A stretch of DNA of 64,000 bases from assembly GCF_003003795.1 (NCBI RefSeq), contig NZ_PVWK01000117.1, positions 32,513-96,512 on the forward strand, given 5' to 3'. This document shows positions 46,612-55,952 of the stretch, one piece after another; positions within the stretch are counted from its first letter, which is position 1; every line of letters begins with the position of its first letter. The position numbers and the translations under genes are program-made. The stretch is from Stenomitos frigidus ULC18. GTDB lineage: Bacteria > Cyanobacteriota > Cyanobacteriia > Leptolyngbyales > Leptolyngbyaceae. The notes under the pieces were generated by a model that had not been told where the DNA came from, searched no databases, and was given only the letters and a program-made list of their open reading frames with translations.

Positions 46612-47658
46612 TCAAAGTTTCGAAGAGTACAAGGCAGCGCCGATGAGTCCGACTTGCGGGTTCAGCACGATATGGACAGGCACCATTTCGAGCAACGGCA
46701 GCATGCGTCCTTTGTCGATGAGTGAGCTGAGGAAACTACTGTCCTGGATGAGCGGCAAAATCTTGGGTGCGATGCCGCCAGCGATATACAGCCCACCGTA
46801 CGGCAGCAGCTTGAGTGCCAGGTTTCCGGCTTCGGCACCATAGGCATCAATGAACATGTGCATAGTTTGTTCTGAGAGCCGATCGCTCTTTGCCAACGCA
46901 GCTTGGGCGATCGCAGCAGCAGGGTCGACGCTCTTTTCGCGCCCGATTTCGCGCTCCCAGGTTTGCACGATTTTGCCTACATCAGGCGATTCTTCAGCAG
47001 ACTGGCGATCGCGCAAAAATTGATAAATGGCAACAATGCCCTGCCCAGAAACGACACGTTCTACAGAGAGGCGCTGAATATTATGTTTTTCGAGCAGGTA
47101 GCGCGAAAGCTGAAATTCGATTCCCGATCGGGGTGCAAAGTCAGAGTGTCCACCCTCAGAGCCATAGACCTGATAATCGCCCTCTTGATAGATGAGGAAG
47201 CCCTGTCCTAATCCTGTGCCAGCGCCAATGACGCCGATCGGGGCATGGGGATTGCGCTTGCCAACTTGCAAGGTCAGTAAGTCGTCGGCTTCTAGCCCCA
47301 GCACGCCGTAACCCACAGCCGCAAAATCATTAATCAGCGACACGCGATCGATGTCTAGCTCTTGACTGAGGCGTGAAGCCGTGAGCGACCAGCAAAGATT
47401 GGTGAGTTTAGAGGTGTCATCAACCACAGGGCCGGCGATCGCGAAACACGCCTTCTCTGGGGCAAAAGGCTTCCCGGTTGCTTGCTCTGCCTCCGCCAAA
47501 AACTGTCGCACCATTGGCACCAGGTCGGGAAAGCTGGCACTGCGATAGCGGTTTTCGTGCAGTGACTTGAGCGTGTTTCCAGATGCTGAAGGCGTTGCCT
47601 CAACTAGGCGCAGAATTGTTTTTGTACCGCCAATGTCGCCAGCCAGTAATACCGTCAT
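46612..47658 (-). CDS. glk: Glucokinase
   Basis: 348 residues from ATG 47658. Bacterial Glk family: phosphate-binding AGDIGGTKTILRLVE, INDFAAVGYGV with the catalytic Asp, GAGTGLGQGFLIY, and SEGGHSDFAPRSG with the glucose-binding Glu/His. Phosphorylates glucose to G6P, feeding glycolysis and the oxidative pentose phosphate pathway. Length is normal. Single gene. Confidence 0.96.
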   Translation of the reverse strand: MTVLLAGDIGGTKTILRLVEATPSASGNTLKSLHENRYRSASFPDLVPMVRQFLAEAEQATGKPFAPEKACFAIAGPVVDDTSKLTNLCWSLTASRLSQELDIDRVSLINDFAAVGYGVLGLEADDLLTLQVGKRNPHAPIGVIGAGTGLGQGFLIYQEGDYQVYGSEGGHSDFAPRSGIEFQLSRYLLEKHNIQRLSVERVVSGQGIVAIYQFLRDRQSAEESPDVGKIVQTWEREIGREKSVDPAAAIAQAALAKSDRLSEQTMHMFIDAYGAEAGNLALKLLPYGGLYIAGGIAPKILPLIQDSSFLSSLIDKGRMLPLLEMVPVHIVLNPQVGLIGAALYSSKL

Positions 47659-47933
47659 GCTTTGCTTACTCCATGCTCTGAACTAGCTTCATCACGTCTA
47701 TTTTATTTACCCAAGCTTAATGCAGGCTAAGGCAAGCCATACGTTTACCAAAGGGTTCCAACTATCAGAACGAATGCCTGGTTTGCAAAAAAGCGAACGG
47801 CCAGGCTTGACCTGAACGCTCAAACGGTATCTTATCGTGACAAACCCCGGATCCGTTGTCTGCCCTGCTGCATAGAATGAAGAAACCCCAGTCAGAATGC
47901 CTGACTGCAATCCACTCACCGCGATGACGATCA

Positions 47934-48470
47934 ATGAAGTTTAGACTTTTGGCTAAGAATTTTAGTGCCTCGACGATCGCCCTGCTCGTGATCATTGCAC
48001 CTGTGATATCACCTGCGGCAGACGATCGACCGCTGGAACGATCGCCGCTGCCAGAGACGACGTCAAGCAGTCCGGCAGTGATCCCGTTAACTGAGCCACA
48101 GACGCCAATAGATTTCGTTAAACGGGGCGTGGCGAAAAGCAGCAAGAAGGACTTTGAAGGCGCGATCGCGGATTTTAATCAGGCCATTACGCTCAAACGA
48201 GACTATGCGCCTGCTTATTACAACCGGGGCTATGCGTACGTTCAAACCAACAATCGACGTGCAGCGATCGCGGATTACAGTCAGGTGATCTTGCTAAAAC
48301 CAAATAATGCCTATGTTCGCTATGAGCGTGGTGTACTGCGGGTAGAGGCGGGGGAGAAGGAAGGCGCGATCGAGGACTTTCAACAGGCTGCCACTCTGTT
48401 TAAGCAACAGCTCAACGGCAAATGGCAAGACCGGGCGTTAAACCAACTCCAGCAACTTCAGCAGTCGTGA
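47934..48470 (+). CDS. Exported TPR protein
   Basis: 178 residues from ATG 47934. Signal peptide (FSASTIALLVIIAPVISPAAD), a Pro/Ser linker, then three TPR hairpins (~60-165): VKRGVAKSSKKDFEGAIADFNQAI, YYNRGYAYVQTNNRRAAIADYSQVI, RYERGVLRVEAGEKEGAIEDFQQAA. Periplasmic scaffold by prediction. Its TPRs resemble those at the C-terminus of the caspase gene that follows on the same strand. Confidence 0.82.
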   Translation: MKFRLLAKNFSASTIALLVIIAPVISPAADDRPLERSPLPETTSSSPAVIPLTEPQTPIDFVKRGVAKSSKKDFEGAIADFNQAITLKRDYAPAYYNRGYAYVQTNNRRAAIADYSQVILLKPNNAYVRYERGVLRVEAGEKEGAIEDFQQAATLFKQQLNGKWQDRALNQLQQLQQS

Positions 48471-48547
48471 GGTCATAGTTCGCGCAACCTGGCGTTTTCC
48501 TCCTGTTAAACTATGTACAGCTTGTCACGACTGTATAGGAGGCTAGC

Positions 48548-49096
48548 TTGGCAAAGATTGCACTGCTGATTGGCGTTAGCGACTACCAGTCTGGGTTTAA
48601 CTCACTCCCCGGAACGCAGACCGACATCCGGGAAATGCAGCGCGTGTTGCAGCATCCGCAGATGGGCGGGTTCGACGAGGTGGATTTGCTGCCGAACCCT
48701 GACAAGAGTGGCATGGAACTGGCGATCGAAAAGCTATTGGCAGACCGTCAGCGGGATGACCTGGTGCTGCTCTACTTTTCAGGACATGGCTTTAAGGATG
48801 ACGATGGCTCTCTCTATTTCGTCACGCGCACCACGGAGCAGCGATCGCCGCACCAGATTTATCAATCAACTGCCGTGCCTGCCAGCGTGCTGCAAAACTG
48901 GATGAGTCGCAGCCCTTGCAAACGGCAAGTGCTGGTGCTGGACTGTTGCTTTAGCGGTGCCTTTGCCGAGGGGATGAAGGCCAAATCGATTAACCAACCT
49001 GTGGAGATTGCTGCCTTTGGCGGGGAAGGTCGTGCCGTGCTGACCTCTTCTACCGCTACGCAAGTCTCGTTTGAACAACAGGAAGCAGCGGTTTAG
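48548..49096 (+). CDS. Caspase (metacaspase/orthocaspase) catalytic fragment
   Basis: 182 residues, ended by the TAG at 49094. p20-like caspase domain with the dyad H80 (YFSGHGF) and C134 (LVLDCCFSG). Supported TTG start with strong Shine-Dalgarno GGAGG. Cyanobacterial caspase homologues cleave after Arg/Lys and are linked to stress-induced death or regulation. The fragment keeps both catalytic residues but lacks the last core strand/EF-hand and everything after. Whether it folds alone is unknown. Confidence 0.7.
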   Translation: MAKIALLIGVSDYQSGFNSLPGTQTDIREMQRVLQHPQMGGFDEVDLLPNPDKSGMELAIEKLLADRQRDDLVLLYFSGHGFKDDDGSLYFVTRTTEQRSPHQIYQSTAVPASVLQNWMSRSPCKRQVLVLDCCFSGAFAEGMKAKSINQPVEIAAFGGEGRAVLTSSTATQVSFEQQEAAV

Positions 49097-49108
49097 ACAC
49101 GCTATCTT

Positions 49109-50080
49109 GTGGAAGGCATTGAGACAGGGGCAGCAGATACGGACAATAACGGCGTGATTACCATTGACGAACTGCATGACTATGCCAAGCGCAAAGTGCA
49201 GGAAGCGGCACCCGCGATGAAGCCAGAAAGCTTTGCCGTAAAGGAAGGGTACACGATCATGCGGGCGAGAGCACCGCTGGGCGACCCGAAGCTGGAGTAC
49301 CGCAAGGAAGTGGAGCAGTTGGCACAGCAACGGAATGGTCAGCTCTCTAGCATTGTCCTCCAAGGGCTAGATGAAAAACAAAAGACATTAGGGCTGTCAC
49401 CGGAAGAGGCAAAGGTGATTCAGAGTGAGGTCTTGCGACCTTATCGAGAACTTGAGGAGAAACTGCGACGGTACGAGCAAGAGCTTGCTGAAGCGCTACA
49501 GAAAGAATCATCGCTTAGTGAAAAAACGCGTGAGGACTTGAAGTATTTCCAGAAGGTTTTAGGACTTCAAGATGAAAACGTTGCTTCGATCGAAGCTCGA
49601 CTCCCCAAGGCTCAGCAGCCCCGACCGCGATGGCCCAAGCTTGCACCAGCCGCAAAAACAGAGATACCCTCTGCTACAACCAGATCGCCTGAGCCAGTTC
49701 AACTATTACAAGCTCCAACGTCCAATGCTGCCCCAGCCCGTAGAAATAACAAGCCTCTAATTTGGGTAGGAGGCAGTGTTGCAGTCGTTTCAGCAATTGG
49801 TATTTCTCTTTCCTCGCTGCATTCTCTTCAACCTAAACCGTCAGTTAGCCCATCTGATAGTCCTGCGACTACTCCTACCAGTCAAATGTCAGCAGAGGAC
49901 TTCTTTGAGCGAGCACTGGGTAAGATCAAAAACGGTGATAATAAGGGTGCCATTGACGACAACACTCAAGCAATCAAGCTTAAACCACAATATTCCGTTG
50001 CCTACTACAACCAGGGGATTGCCCGCGCTGCCTTAGGCGACCAGCAGGCCGCCATCCAGGATTACAACCAGGCAATTTAA
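49109..50080 (+). CDS. Caspase gene middle part: EF-hand, coiled coil, TM, first TPR
   Basis: In frame with 48548; could start at GTG 49109 if translation re-initiates 13 nt after the TAG, though no Shine-Dalgarno is seen. Begins with EGIETGAADTDNNGVITIDELHDYA, where DTDNNGVITIDE is a canonical 12-residue EF-hand calcium loop. Then a coiled coil (~85-165), a Pro-rich linker, a TM helix (PLIWVGGSVAVVSAIGISL) and the first TPR, ending at the TAA. More TPRs (RGIARAALGDQQAAIQDFN; RGSARKALGDKQAAIEDY) continue in frame to 50383. Confidence 0.5.
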   Translation: MEGIETGAADTDNNGVITIDELHDYAKRKVQEAAPAMKPESFAVKEGYTIMRARAPLGDPKLEYRKEVEQLAQQRNGQLSSIVLQGLDEKQKTLGLSPEEAKVIQSEVLRPYRELEEKLRRYEQELAEALQKESSLSEKTREDLKYFQKVLGLQDENVASIEARLPKAQQPRPRWPKLAPAAKTEIPSATTRSPEPVQLLQAPTSNAAPARRNNKPLIWVGGSVAVVSAIGISLSSLHSLQPKPSVSPSDSPATTPTSQMSAEDFFERALGKIKNGDNKGAIDDNTQAIKLKPQYSVAYYNQGIARAALGDQQAAIQDYNQAI

Positions 50081-50435
50081 GTAAACAACAATTGGGGAGG
50101 TTTTAGCTCTGGCTATTATGGTCTTCCCACTGCCTACAACAACCGGGGGATTGCCCGCGCTGCCTTAGGCGACCAGCAGGCCGCCATCCAGGATTTCAAC
50201 CAGGCGATCAAGCTCAAACCCGACTATGCTCATGCCTATTACAGCCGGGGGAGTGCCCGTAAAGCCTTGGGCGACAAGCAGGCCGCCATCGAGGATTATC
50301 AGAAAGCTGCTGATCTCTATCAACAGCAGGGAAACACGGAGTGGCATCAGAATGCGTTGAATCAGATCAAGACGCTGCAATAGTGACGATGTGATGATGG
50401 TGATGGGTTCTCAGAGGAAGCATCGTAGGTCATAC

Positions 50436-50792
50436 TTGAACCTCAAGCAGGCAACGGTGAACTCTAACCATTCAATGATGAACCTCAGAGTCTCGTCATT
50501 GAACCTCAAAGACTCATTGATGAGTGTCCAAGACTCGTTCGCGAGTATCAAAGACTCAACGACGAAGCTTAAAGACTCAGCAGCGAGTATCAAACACTCG
50601 TTTATGAGTATCAAAGACTCAACGACGAGGTTCAAAGACTCATTCACGAGTATCGGAAACTCATTGACGAGGTTCAAAGACTCACCGACGAGGTTCAGAG
50701 TGTCATTCACGAGTCTCAGAACCTCAACGACGAACCTCAGAGCCTCGTGTGTGAAGCTTAGACGCTCAACGATGAGCCTCAGAACCTCGATG
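50436..50792. repeat. 21-bp-period array A (17 units)
   Basis: Seventeen consecutive 21-nt units with no spacing errors. Best units carry GAGT, 7 nt (ATCAAAG), ACTC, and neighbouring units are joined ACTC-6 nt-GAGT, so inverted half-sites alternate every 10-11 bp. GAG/CTC arms are kept in most units while the rest drifts. Confidence 0.85.
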
Positions 50793-50816
50793 CTCACGAC
50801 TGACCCGTGGTTTGCC

Positions 50817-50880
50817 AGAAACCGGGTTTCTTGACGCGGGTCGTTTGAGACCCCAGATTGCAGCCAGAAACCCGGTTTCT
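50817..50880. repeat. AGAAACC[C/G]GGTTTCT paired element 3
   Basis: AGAAACCGGGTTTCT (50817-50831) and AGAAACCCGGTTTCT (50866-50880), 49 bp apart, starting 24 bp after array A. Confidence 0.75.
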
Positions 50881-51032
50881 CTGCCCGCCGATCGCCACAG
50901 CACGATCGACCATCCTCACCGCGATCGTAATTTCATTGGATAAGAGACAGAGGTTACCCCTGTAGGGACGCAAGCCTTACGTCCCGTTATGAGGCAGGTA
51001 ATAACTGAGTTTGTTGTTTCCTGGCAAGTGCC

Positions 51033-52268
51033 TTACTGCTTAAACGCTGCCGTAATCCGCTTCATGGCTTCTTCCACATTGTCGCGGCTGTTGAACGCTG
51101 AAATGCGGAAGTAACCTTCACCCGCTGCACCAAAGCCAGAACCCGGTGTGCCGACGACATTACAGGTTTGCAGCAGCTTATCGAAGAAATCCCAGCTAGA
51201 GAGCCCATTGGGAGTCTGTACCCAAACATAGGGCGCATTCACACCGCCATACACCGCCAATCCAGCAGCCGTCAGTTGTTCACGAATCATGCGGGCATTT
51301 TCCATATAGAAACTGACCAGCGCTTTGATTTGCGCCTGTCCTTCTGGTGCGTAAACGGCTTCAGCACCCTTCTGCACGATGTATGAAACGCCGTTGAACT
51401 TGGTGGACTGACGCCGATTCCATAGCTTCCAGAGTTCCACATCGGCACCATCGGCAGCTTTGGCAGTAAGCGTTTTGGGGACAACGGTTAACGCGCAACG
51501 AGTGCCTGTGAAGCCTGCATTTTTGGAGAACGATCGAAACTCGATCGCACACTCCCGCGCACCCTCAATTTCATAAATCGAATGGGGAATCGCTGGATCG
51601 GTAATGAACGCTTCGTAGGCAGCATCAAAGAAGATGATAGAGCCGTGCGATCGGGCGTAATCCACCCAGGCTTGCAGATGCTCTTTGCTAGCAGTCGCGC
51701 CTGTGGGATTGTTGGGGAAACAGAGGTAGATTAAATCAACTTTTTCAGTCGGAATCTGGGCCGTGAAGTGGTTATCGGCAGTAATCGGCAGATATACCAA
51801 GCCACCGTATTCGCCTTTCTCGTTGGCATCGCCCGTATGACCTGCCATGACATTGGTATCGACATACACGGGATACACCGGATCGGTGACCGCAATGCTG
51901 TTGTTACTGCCAAAAATATCGAGAATATTGCCGCAGTCACATTTAGAGCCATCGGAGACGAAGATTTCCGACGCGTCAATGTCGCAGCCGCGTGACTGAA
52001 AATCGTGTTGCGCAATCTTCTCCCGCAGCCACGCGTAGCCTTGCTCTGGCCCATAACCCTTGAAGCTGGCGCGATCGCCCATGTCTTCTACCGCTTGAAT
52101 CATGGCTGTACGGCAGGCTTCTGGCAGGGGTTCCGTTACATCCCCAATGCCCAGCCGGATCACCTTCGCATCAGGGTTCGCTTCCGCAAAAGCGGTCACT
52201 CGTCGCCCAATTTCAGGGAACAGATAGCCCGCTTTGAGTTTGAGATAGTTGTCGTTAATAGTTGCCAT
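51033..52268 (-). CDS. dapL: LL-diaminopimelate aminotransferase
   Basis: 411 residues from ATG 52268 ([24 protein letters not shown]); upstream extension to 52379 is not protein-like. Fold-type I PLP aminotransferase with the lysine in [16 protein letters not shown] and [15 protein letters not shown]. Converts tetrahydrodipicolinate to LL-diaminopimelate in one step with glutamate, for lysine and peptidoglycan; this route is shared by cyanobacteria, plants and chlamydiae. Length is typical (~411). Confidence 0.97.
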   Translation of the reverse strand: MATINDNYLKLKAGYLFPEIGRRVTAFAEANPDAKVIRLGIGDVTEPLPEACRTAMIQAVEDMGDRASFKGYGPEQGYAWLREKIAQHDFQSRGCDIDASEIFVSDGSKCDCGNILDIFGSNNSIAVTDPVYPVYVDTNVMAGHTGDANEKGEYGGLVYLPITADNHFTAQIPTEKVDLIYLCFPNNPTGATASKEHLQAWVDYARSHGSIIFFDAAYEAFITDPAIPHSIYEIEGARECAIEFRSFSKNAGFTGTRCALTVVPKTLTAKAADGADVELWKLWNRRQSTKFNGVSYIVQKGAEAVYAPEGQAQIKALVSFYMENARMIREQLTAAGLAVYGGVNAPYVWVQTPNGLSSWDFFDKLLQTCNVVGTPGSGFGAAGEGYFRISAFNSRDNVEEAMKRITAAFKQ

Positions 52269-52450
52269 GTTCGATCGCTCTGAACGCCTTAAATCTGAAC
52301 GCCTTAAAACAGTAAAGCCGTCTTCAAACAGTAAAGCAGAGCGTGCTGGAAGTTCAAGCACTTGACGATCGCATCTCAATCGGGGCTGACAGATGATTCA
52401 GTGGACTCGCTATCCTGGGGTATAGTGACTTGTTTAGAGTAGGGTTGGCA

Positions 52451-53326
52451 ATGGTCGGAGCGGTTGAGCGGATTGCGCAGGAAATTGCAGCGTTGGACAA
52501 AGAGACCAGCGCGATCGCGGACGCATTTTATAGCGCGTACTCGACCTATCTTGCGGTGCTGGGGCAAGCAGTGCGTCAGCAGTTGATTCTTGCCAGCTAT
52601 CACGTTTGCACTCAGGGCTATCCAGAGGCGTTTCTCCGTTTGTCGTACAGCCAACGCCAGCAGCTACAGCAACGGTTGCGGACGCTGGCGCAGCACGTGC
52701 AAGAAGAGATTGCTGCCCAACTCCACAAACCCGTTGCAATTGCCCCTCCGATCGATCGCCTGGCTTTAGAGCCTGTGCCTGACACTGACCAGTCATCTAT
52801 TTCAGCATGGTCGCCCGATGAGCCGTTGGCGATCGCTTCACCGCCACCTCAATCGCGATCGCTCACTCCCACCGATCTGGCATACTGGCGCGAAGAGCTA
52901 GAACACGCGATCGTGGCTGAGCTGAAAACAGCGTCTCATGCGGCTAATCGTCTACTGCAACAAGCGCAGATGCTGCCCCAAACGTTGCCTGAACGGATTT
53001 TGGAGGCCGCCACCAACGCTGAGATGTCGGATGCCAGAGTGGGCACTCCCAATGTGCTGAATTTGCTGGTCGCAACGGACGATGACACGGTTGAAACCGA
53101 GCCATCAGACGAAGCCGATGGGCGATCGGTGATGCCGATTATTGCCATTTGCCTGCGCCGTTCTGAAATTGAGTTTGCTGACCCCGTTGTCGCAGCAGCA
53201 CGCAGTAAGCTTCGCAGTCTGTTTGCTCAACTGCAAGGACTGGGACGGGATTATCAAAAAAAGCAGCATGAACAGTCGATCGCAGAAGCACAGGCCGCAT
53301 GGCGATCGAGTTGGACGGAAGAGTAG
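52451..53326 (+). CDS. Conserved cyanobacterial protein upstream of recG
   Basis: 291 residues from ATG 52451 (MVGAVERIAQEIAALDKE). Mainly helical and soluble. The N-terminal ~100 residues look conserved (YSAYSTYLAVLGQAVRQQLILASYHVC), the middle is a Pro/Ser linker, and the C-terminal part includes MPIIAICLRRSEIEFADPVV and RSLFAQLQGLGRDYQKK. The gene sits 25 bp before recG on the same strand. No domain with a known function recognised. Confidence 0.75.
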   Translation: MVGAVERIAQEIAALDKETSAIADAFYSAYSTYLAVLGQAVRQQLILASYHVCTQGYPEAFLRLSYSQRQQLQQRLRTLAQHVQEEIAAQLHKPVAIAPPIDRLALEPVPDTDQSSISAWSPDEPLAIASPPPQSRSLTPTDLAYWREELEHAIVAELKTASHAANRLLQQAQMLPQTLPERILEAATNAEMSDARVGTPNVLNLLVATDDDTVETEPSDEADGRSVMPIIAICLRRSEIEFADPVVAAARSKLRSLFAQLQGLGRDYQKKQHEQSIAEAQAAWRSSWTEE

Positions 53327-53350
53327 GGAATGGGTAGTAGGGAGTAGGAA

Positions 53351-55912
53351 ATGAATCACTCAGACCAAGAGCCAGCGGCTCCCGAATCGCTAACACCCGG
53401 TTCCCCTCTCGCCTCACCCCTCTCACCTCACACTACGCCCGACTGGATTCGCCTCCAAAAAGCCCTCTCTGTCGAAGCTGATCGTGGGTTCAATGATGTG
53501 GAAGGGAAACAACACCGCTTTAGCGAATTTATTAGCCTGACGTTAAGCCAAGCACCTGTTGCGTTGCCTGCGATCGACCAACAGCGCTGGCAGGAGTTGG
53601 GGTCTAAGTTCACAACCTACGCCGAATTAACCTTCTCGCAACGACAGCACTTAGTCGCAGACACTCGACGGTTTCTGCACCAGGTACGGCAAACCTGGGA
53701 AGAGCAAGGGAAAGGAGAGAGGGGAGAGGGGAGAGGGGTTGGGGAGTCAGCCTCTACGGTGCCAGCGAAGACTCCGAAAACGACGCCACTGGTGGATGCG
53801 AGTCGTCCGGTGGCGCTTGATCAAGCGGTCACATACCTGGCGGGGATTGGGCCTAAGAATGCGGAGAAACTAGCCAAGTTAGGGCTGATCACGGTGCGAG
53901 ACGTGCTTTTTTACTATCCGCGTGACCACCTTGACTATGCGCGTCAGGTCAAAATTCGCGATTTAACCGAGGGTGAAACGGTCACGCTGGTGGGCACAGT
54001 CAAGCGCTGTACCTGCTTCTCTAGCCCACGCAATACCAAGCTGACGATTTTAGAGCTAATCGTTCGTGATCACACGGGACAAATTAAGCTCGGTCGTTTT
54101 TTTGCAGGCAGTCGCTACAGCAGTCGGGGTTGGCAGGAGCAGCAAAAGCGCCAATATCCACCGGGAGCCACGATCGCGGCCTCTGGTCTGGTCAAAAAAA
54201 GCAAATTTGGAATGACGCTGGACAACCCTGAAATTGAGGTGTTGCAGCAGTCAGGAGACGCGATCGACTCCCTTACGGTCGGACGTGTGGTGCCCATTTA
54301 CCCACTAACAGAAGGGGTTGGTGCCGATTTGGTCAGACGCGCGGTGATTGCCGCCCTGCCAGCGGTCAAGCAACTTCAAGAAGCGTTACCTGAGACCTTG
54401 CGGGAGCAGTATGGCTTGGTAGAGATTCAGGAGGCGATCGCGCACATTCACTTTCCGCCCGATAGCACCACGCTGGATGCGGCTCGTCGTCGTCTGGTGT
54501 TTGATGAATTCTTTTATTTGCAGTTGGGTTTGCTCAAGCGTCGTCAAACCCAGCGACAGATCCAGGCAAGCGCCGTCATTGCGCCGACTGGACAACTGAT
54601 TGAACAGTTCTATGACATCCTGCCGTTTCAGATGACGAATGCCCAGCAGCGTGTCATCAACGACATTCTCAACGATTTGCAAAAGCCGTCACCGATGAAT
54701 CGGCTCGTGCAGGGCGATGTGGGTTCCGGCAAAACGGTGGTGGCAGTAGTGGCACTACTGGCCGCGATTCAGTCAGGCTACCAAACGGCGATGATGGCTC
54801 CCACTGAAGTGTTGGCAGAGCAACACTATCGCAAGTTGGTTGGTTGGTTTAACCTGCTGCATCTGCCTGTAGAACTGCTCACCGGCTCGACGAAAGTTGC
54901 CAAACGGCGCATCATTCATGCCCAGCTTGAAACGGGTGAATTGCCGCTGTTAGTGGGAACCCATGCGCTGATTCAAGATACGGTGAACTTTCAACGGTTG
55001 GGACTGGTGGCAATCGACGAACAGCACCGCTTTGGTGTCCAGCAACGGGCGCGGCTCCAGCAAAAGGGCGAGCATCCCCATGTGTTAACCATGACGGCAA
55101 CCCCCATTCCCCGGACGCTGGCGCTGACCCTGCATGGCGACCTCGATGTGAGCCAGATTGATGAACTGCCACCGGGACGTAAAGCCATTCAAACCACCAT
55201 GCTCACGGGGAAAGAACGGATGCAGGCGTATGACCTGATTCGCCGCGAGATTGCCCAGGGACGGCAGGTGTATGTGGTGTTGCCCTTGGTGGAAGAATCG
55301 GAAAAGCTGGATCTGAAGTCGGCGATCGACGAACATCGTGAACTGCAAGAAAATGTCTTCCCCGAATTCACGGTGGGTCTGCTGCACGGTCGCATGACCT
55401 CGGCTGAGAAAGACGATGCTATCACTCGGTTTCGCGATAACGAAACGCAAATTCTCGTCTCGACCACCGTGGTAGAAGTGGGTGTGGATGTCCCCAATGC
55501 AACGGTGATGCTGATCGAGCACGCCGATCGCTTTGGACTGTCCCAACTGCACCAGCTACGAGGACGAGTCGGACGCGGTGGTTCGCAATCGTTCTGCCTG
55601 TTAATGAGTAGTTCCAAAACCGAAGCCGCACGACAACGGCTGAAAGTGCTGGAACAGTCGCAGGATGGCTTCTTTATTTCTGAAATGGATATGCGCTTTC
55701 GGGGGCCTGGTGCAGTGCTGGGCACGCGTCAATCGGGCTTACCCGACTTCGCGCTGGCAAGTTTGGTGGAAGATCAAGATGTCCTGGAACTGGCACGACA
55801 GGCAGCCGAAACGGTGATGGCAAAGGACGAAACCTTGAGCCGCTGGACACTGATGCAGCAAGAGTTAGACTACCGCTATCGTCGCCTCATGGGTGGCGCA
55901 ATTTTAACGTGA
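53351..55912 (+). CDS. recG: ATP-dependent DNA helicase RecG
   Basis: 853 residues from ATG 53351. An N-terminal cyanobacteria-type extension (~150 residues, containing a Gly/Arg-rich stretch) precedes the wedge OB domain (LTEGETVTLVGTVKRC). The helicase core: Walker A GDVGSGKT (455-462), DEQH box D556-H559, motif III MTATPIPRTLAL, and motif VI QLRGRVGRGGSQSFCLL. Remodels stalled replication forks and Holliday junctions. C-terminal TRCF/TRG-like motif retained. Probably co-transcribed with the upstream gene. Confidence 0.97.
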   Translation: MNHSDQEPAAPESLTPGSPLASPLSPHTTPDWIRLQKALSVEADRGFNDVEGKQHRFSEFISLTLSQAPVALPAIDQQRWQELGSKFTTYAELTFSQRQHLVADTRRFLHQVRQTWEEQGKGERGEGRGVGESASTVPAKTPKTTPLVDASRPVALDQAVTYLAGIGPKNAEKLAKLGLITVRDVLFYYPRDHLDYARQVKIRDLTEGETVTLVGTVKRCTCFSSPRNTKLTILELIVRDHTGQIKLGRFFAGSRYSSRGWQEQQKRQYPPGATIAASGLVKKSKFGMTLDNPEIEVLQQSGDAIDSLTVGRVVPIYPLTEGVGADLVRRAVIAALPAVKQLQEALPETLREQYGLVEIQEAIAHIHFPPDSTTLDAARRRLVFDEFFYLQLGLLKRRQTQRQIQASAVIAPTGQLIEQFYDILPFQMTNAQQRVINDILNDLQKPSPMNRLVQGDVGSGKTVVAVVALLAAIQSGYQTAMMAPTEVLAEQHYRKLVGWFNLLHLPVELLTGSTKVAKRRIIHAQLETGELPLLVGTHALIQDTVNFQRLGLVAIDEQHRFGVQQRARLQQKGEHPHVLTMTATPIPRTLALTLHGDLDVSQIDELPPGRKAIQTTMLTGKERMQAYDLIRREIAQGRQVYVVLPLVEESEKLDLKSAIDEHRELQENVFPEFTVGLLHGRMTSAEKDDAITRFRDNETQILVSTTVVEVGVDVPNATVMLIEHADRFGLSQLHQLRGRVGRGGSQSFCLLMSSSKTEAARQRLKVLEQSQDGFFISEMDMRFRGPGAVLGTRQSGLPDFALASLVEDQDVLELARQAAETVMAKDETLSRWTLMQQELDYRYRRLMGGAILT

Positions 55913-55952
55913 CGCCAACGTAATCTAGAAGAGAACGATTAGGGAGGTAGGG

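Larger units (their letters stand above)
48548..50383 (+). pseudogene. Caspase-TPR gene interrupted by two in-frame stop codons
   Basis: One uninterrupted 612-codon frame from TTG 48548 (GGAGG five nt upstream) to TAG 50381-50383, except for TAG at 49094-49096 and TAA at 50078-50080. Around the first stop the frame reads EAAV*TRYLVEGIETGAAD, where homologues have Tyr (VYTRYLVEG); around the second, NQAI*VNNNWGG, where Gln is expected. Both are single-base changes and no frameshift occurs in 1.8 kb. Full domain order: caspase, EF-hand loop, coiled coil, TM helix, TPRs. Either a very young pseudogene or a gene expressed as pieces or by readthrough. Confidence 0.75.
50384..51032. other. Repeat-filled intergenic region
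   Basis: Contains array A (50436-50792), AGAAACC pair 3 (50817-50880) and a GTAGGGACG repeat at 50961. An ORF across it (50391-50834) reflects the repeat and is not called as a gene. Confidence 0.6.

Noticed and set aside
50436..50792. CRISPR array
   Set aside because: Units are contiguous 21-mers with no unique spacers, and no cas genes are present.
50391..50834. 147-aa ORF (+) and 128-aa ORF (-) across array A
   Set aside because: Both strands are open because of the repeat; the + ORF runs through the AGAAACC element, lacks a supported start, and neither translation matches a known protein.
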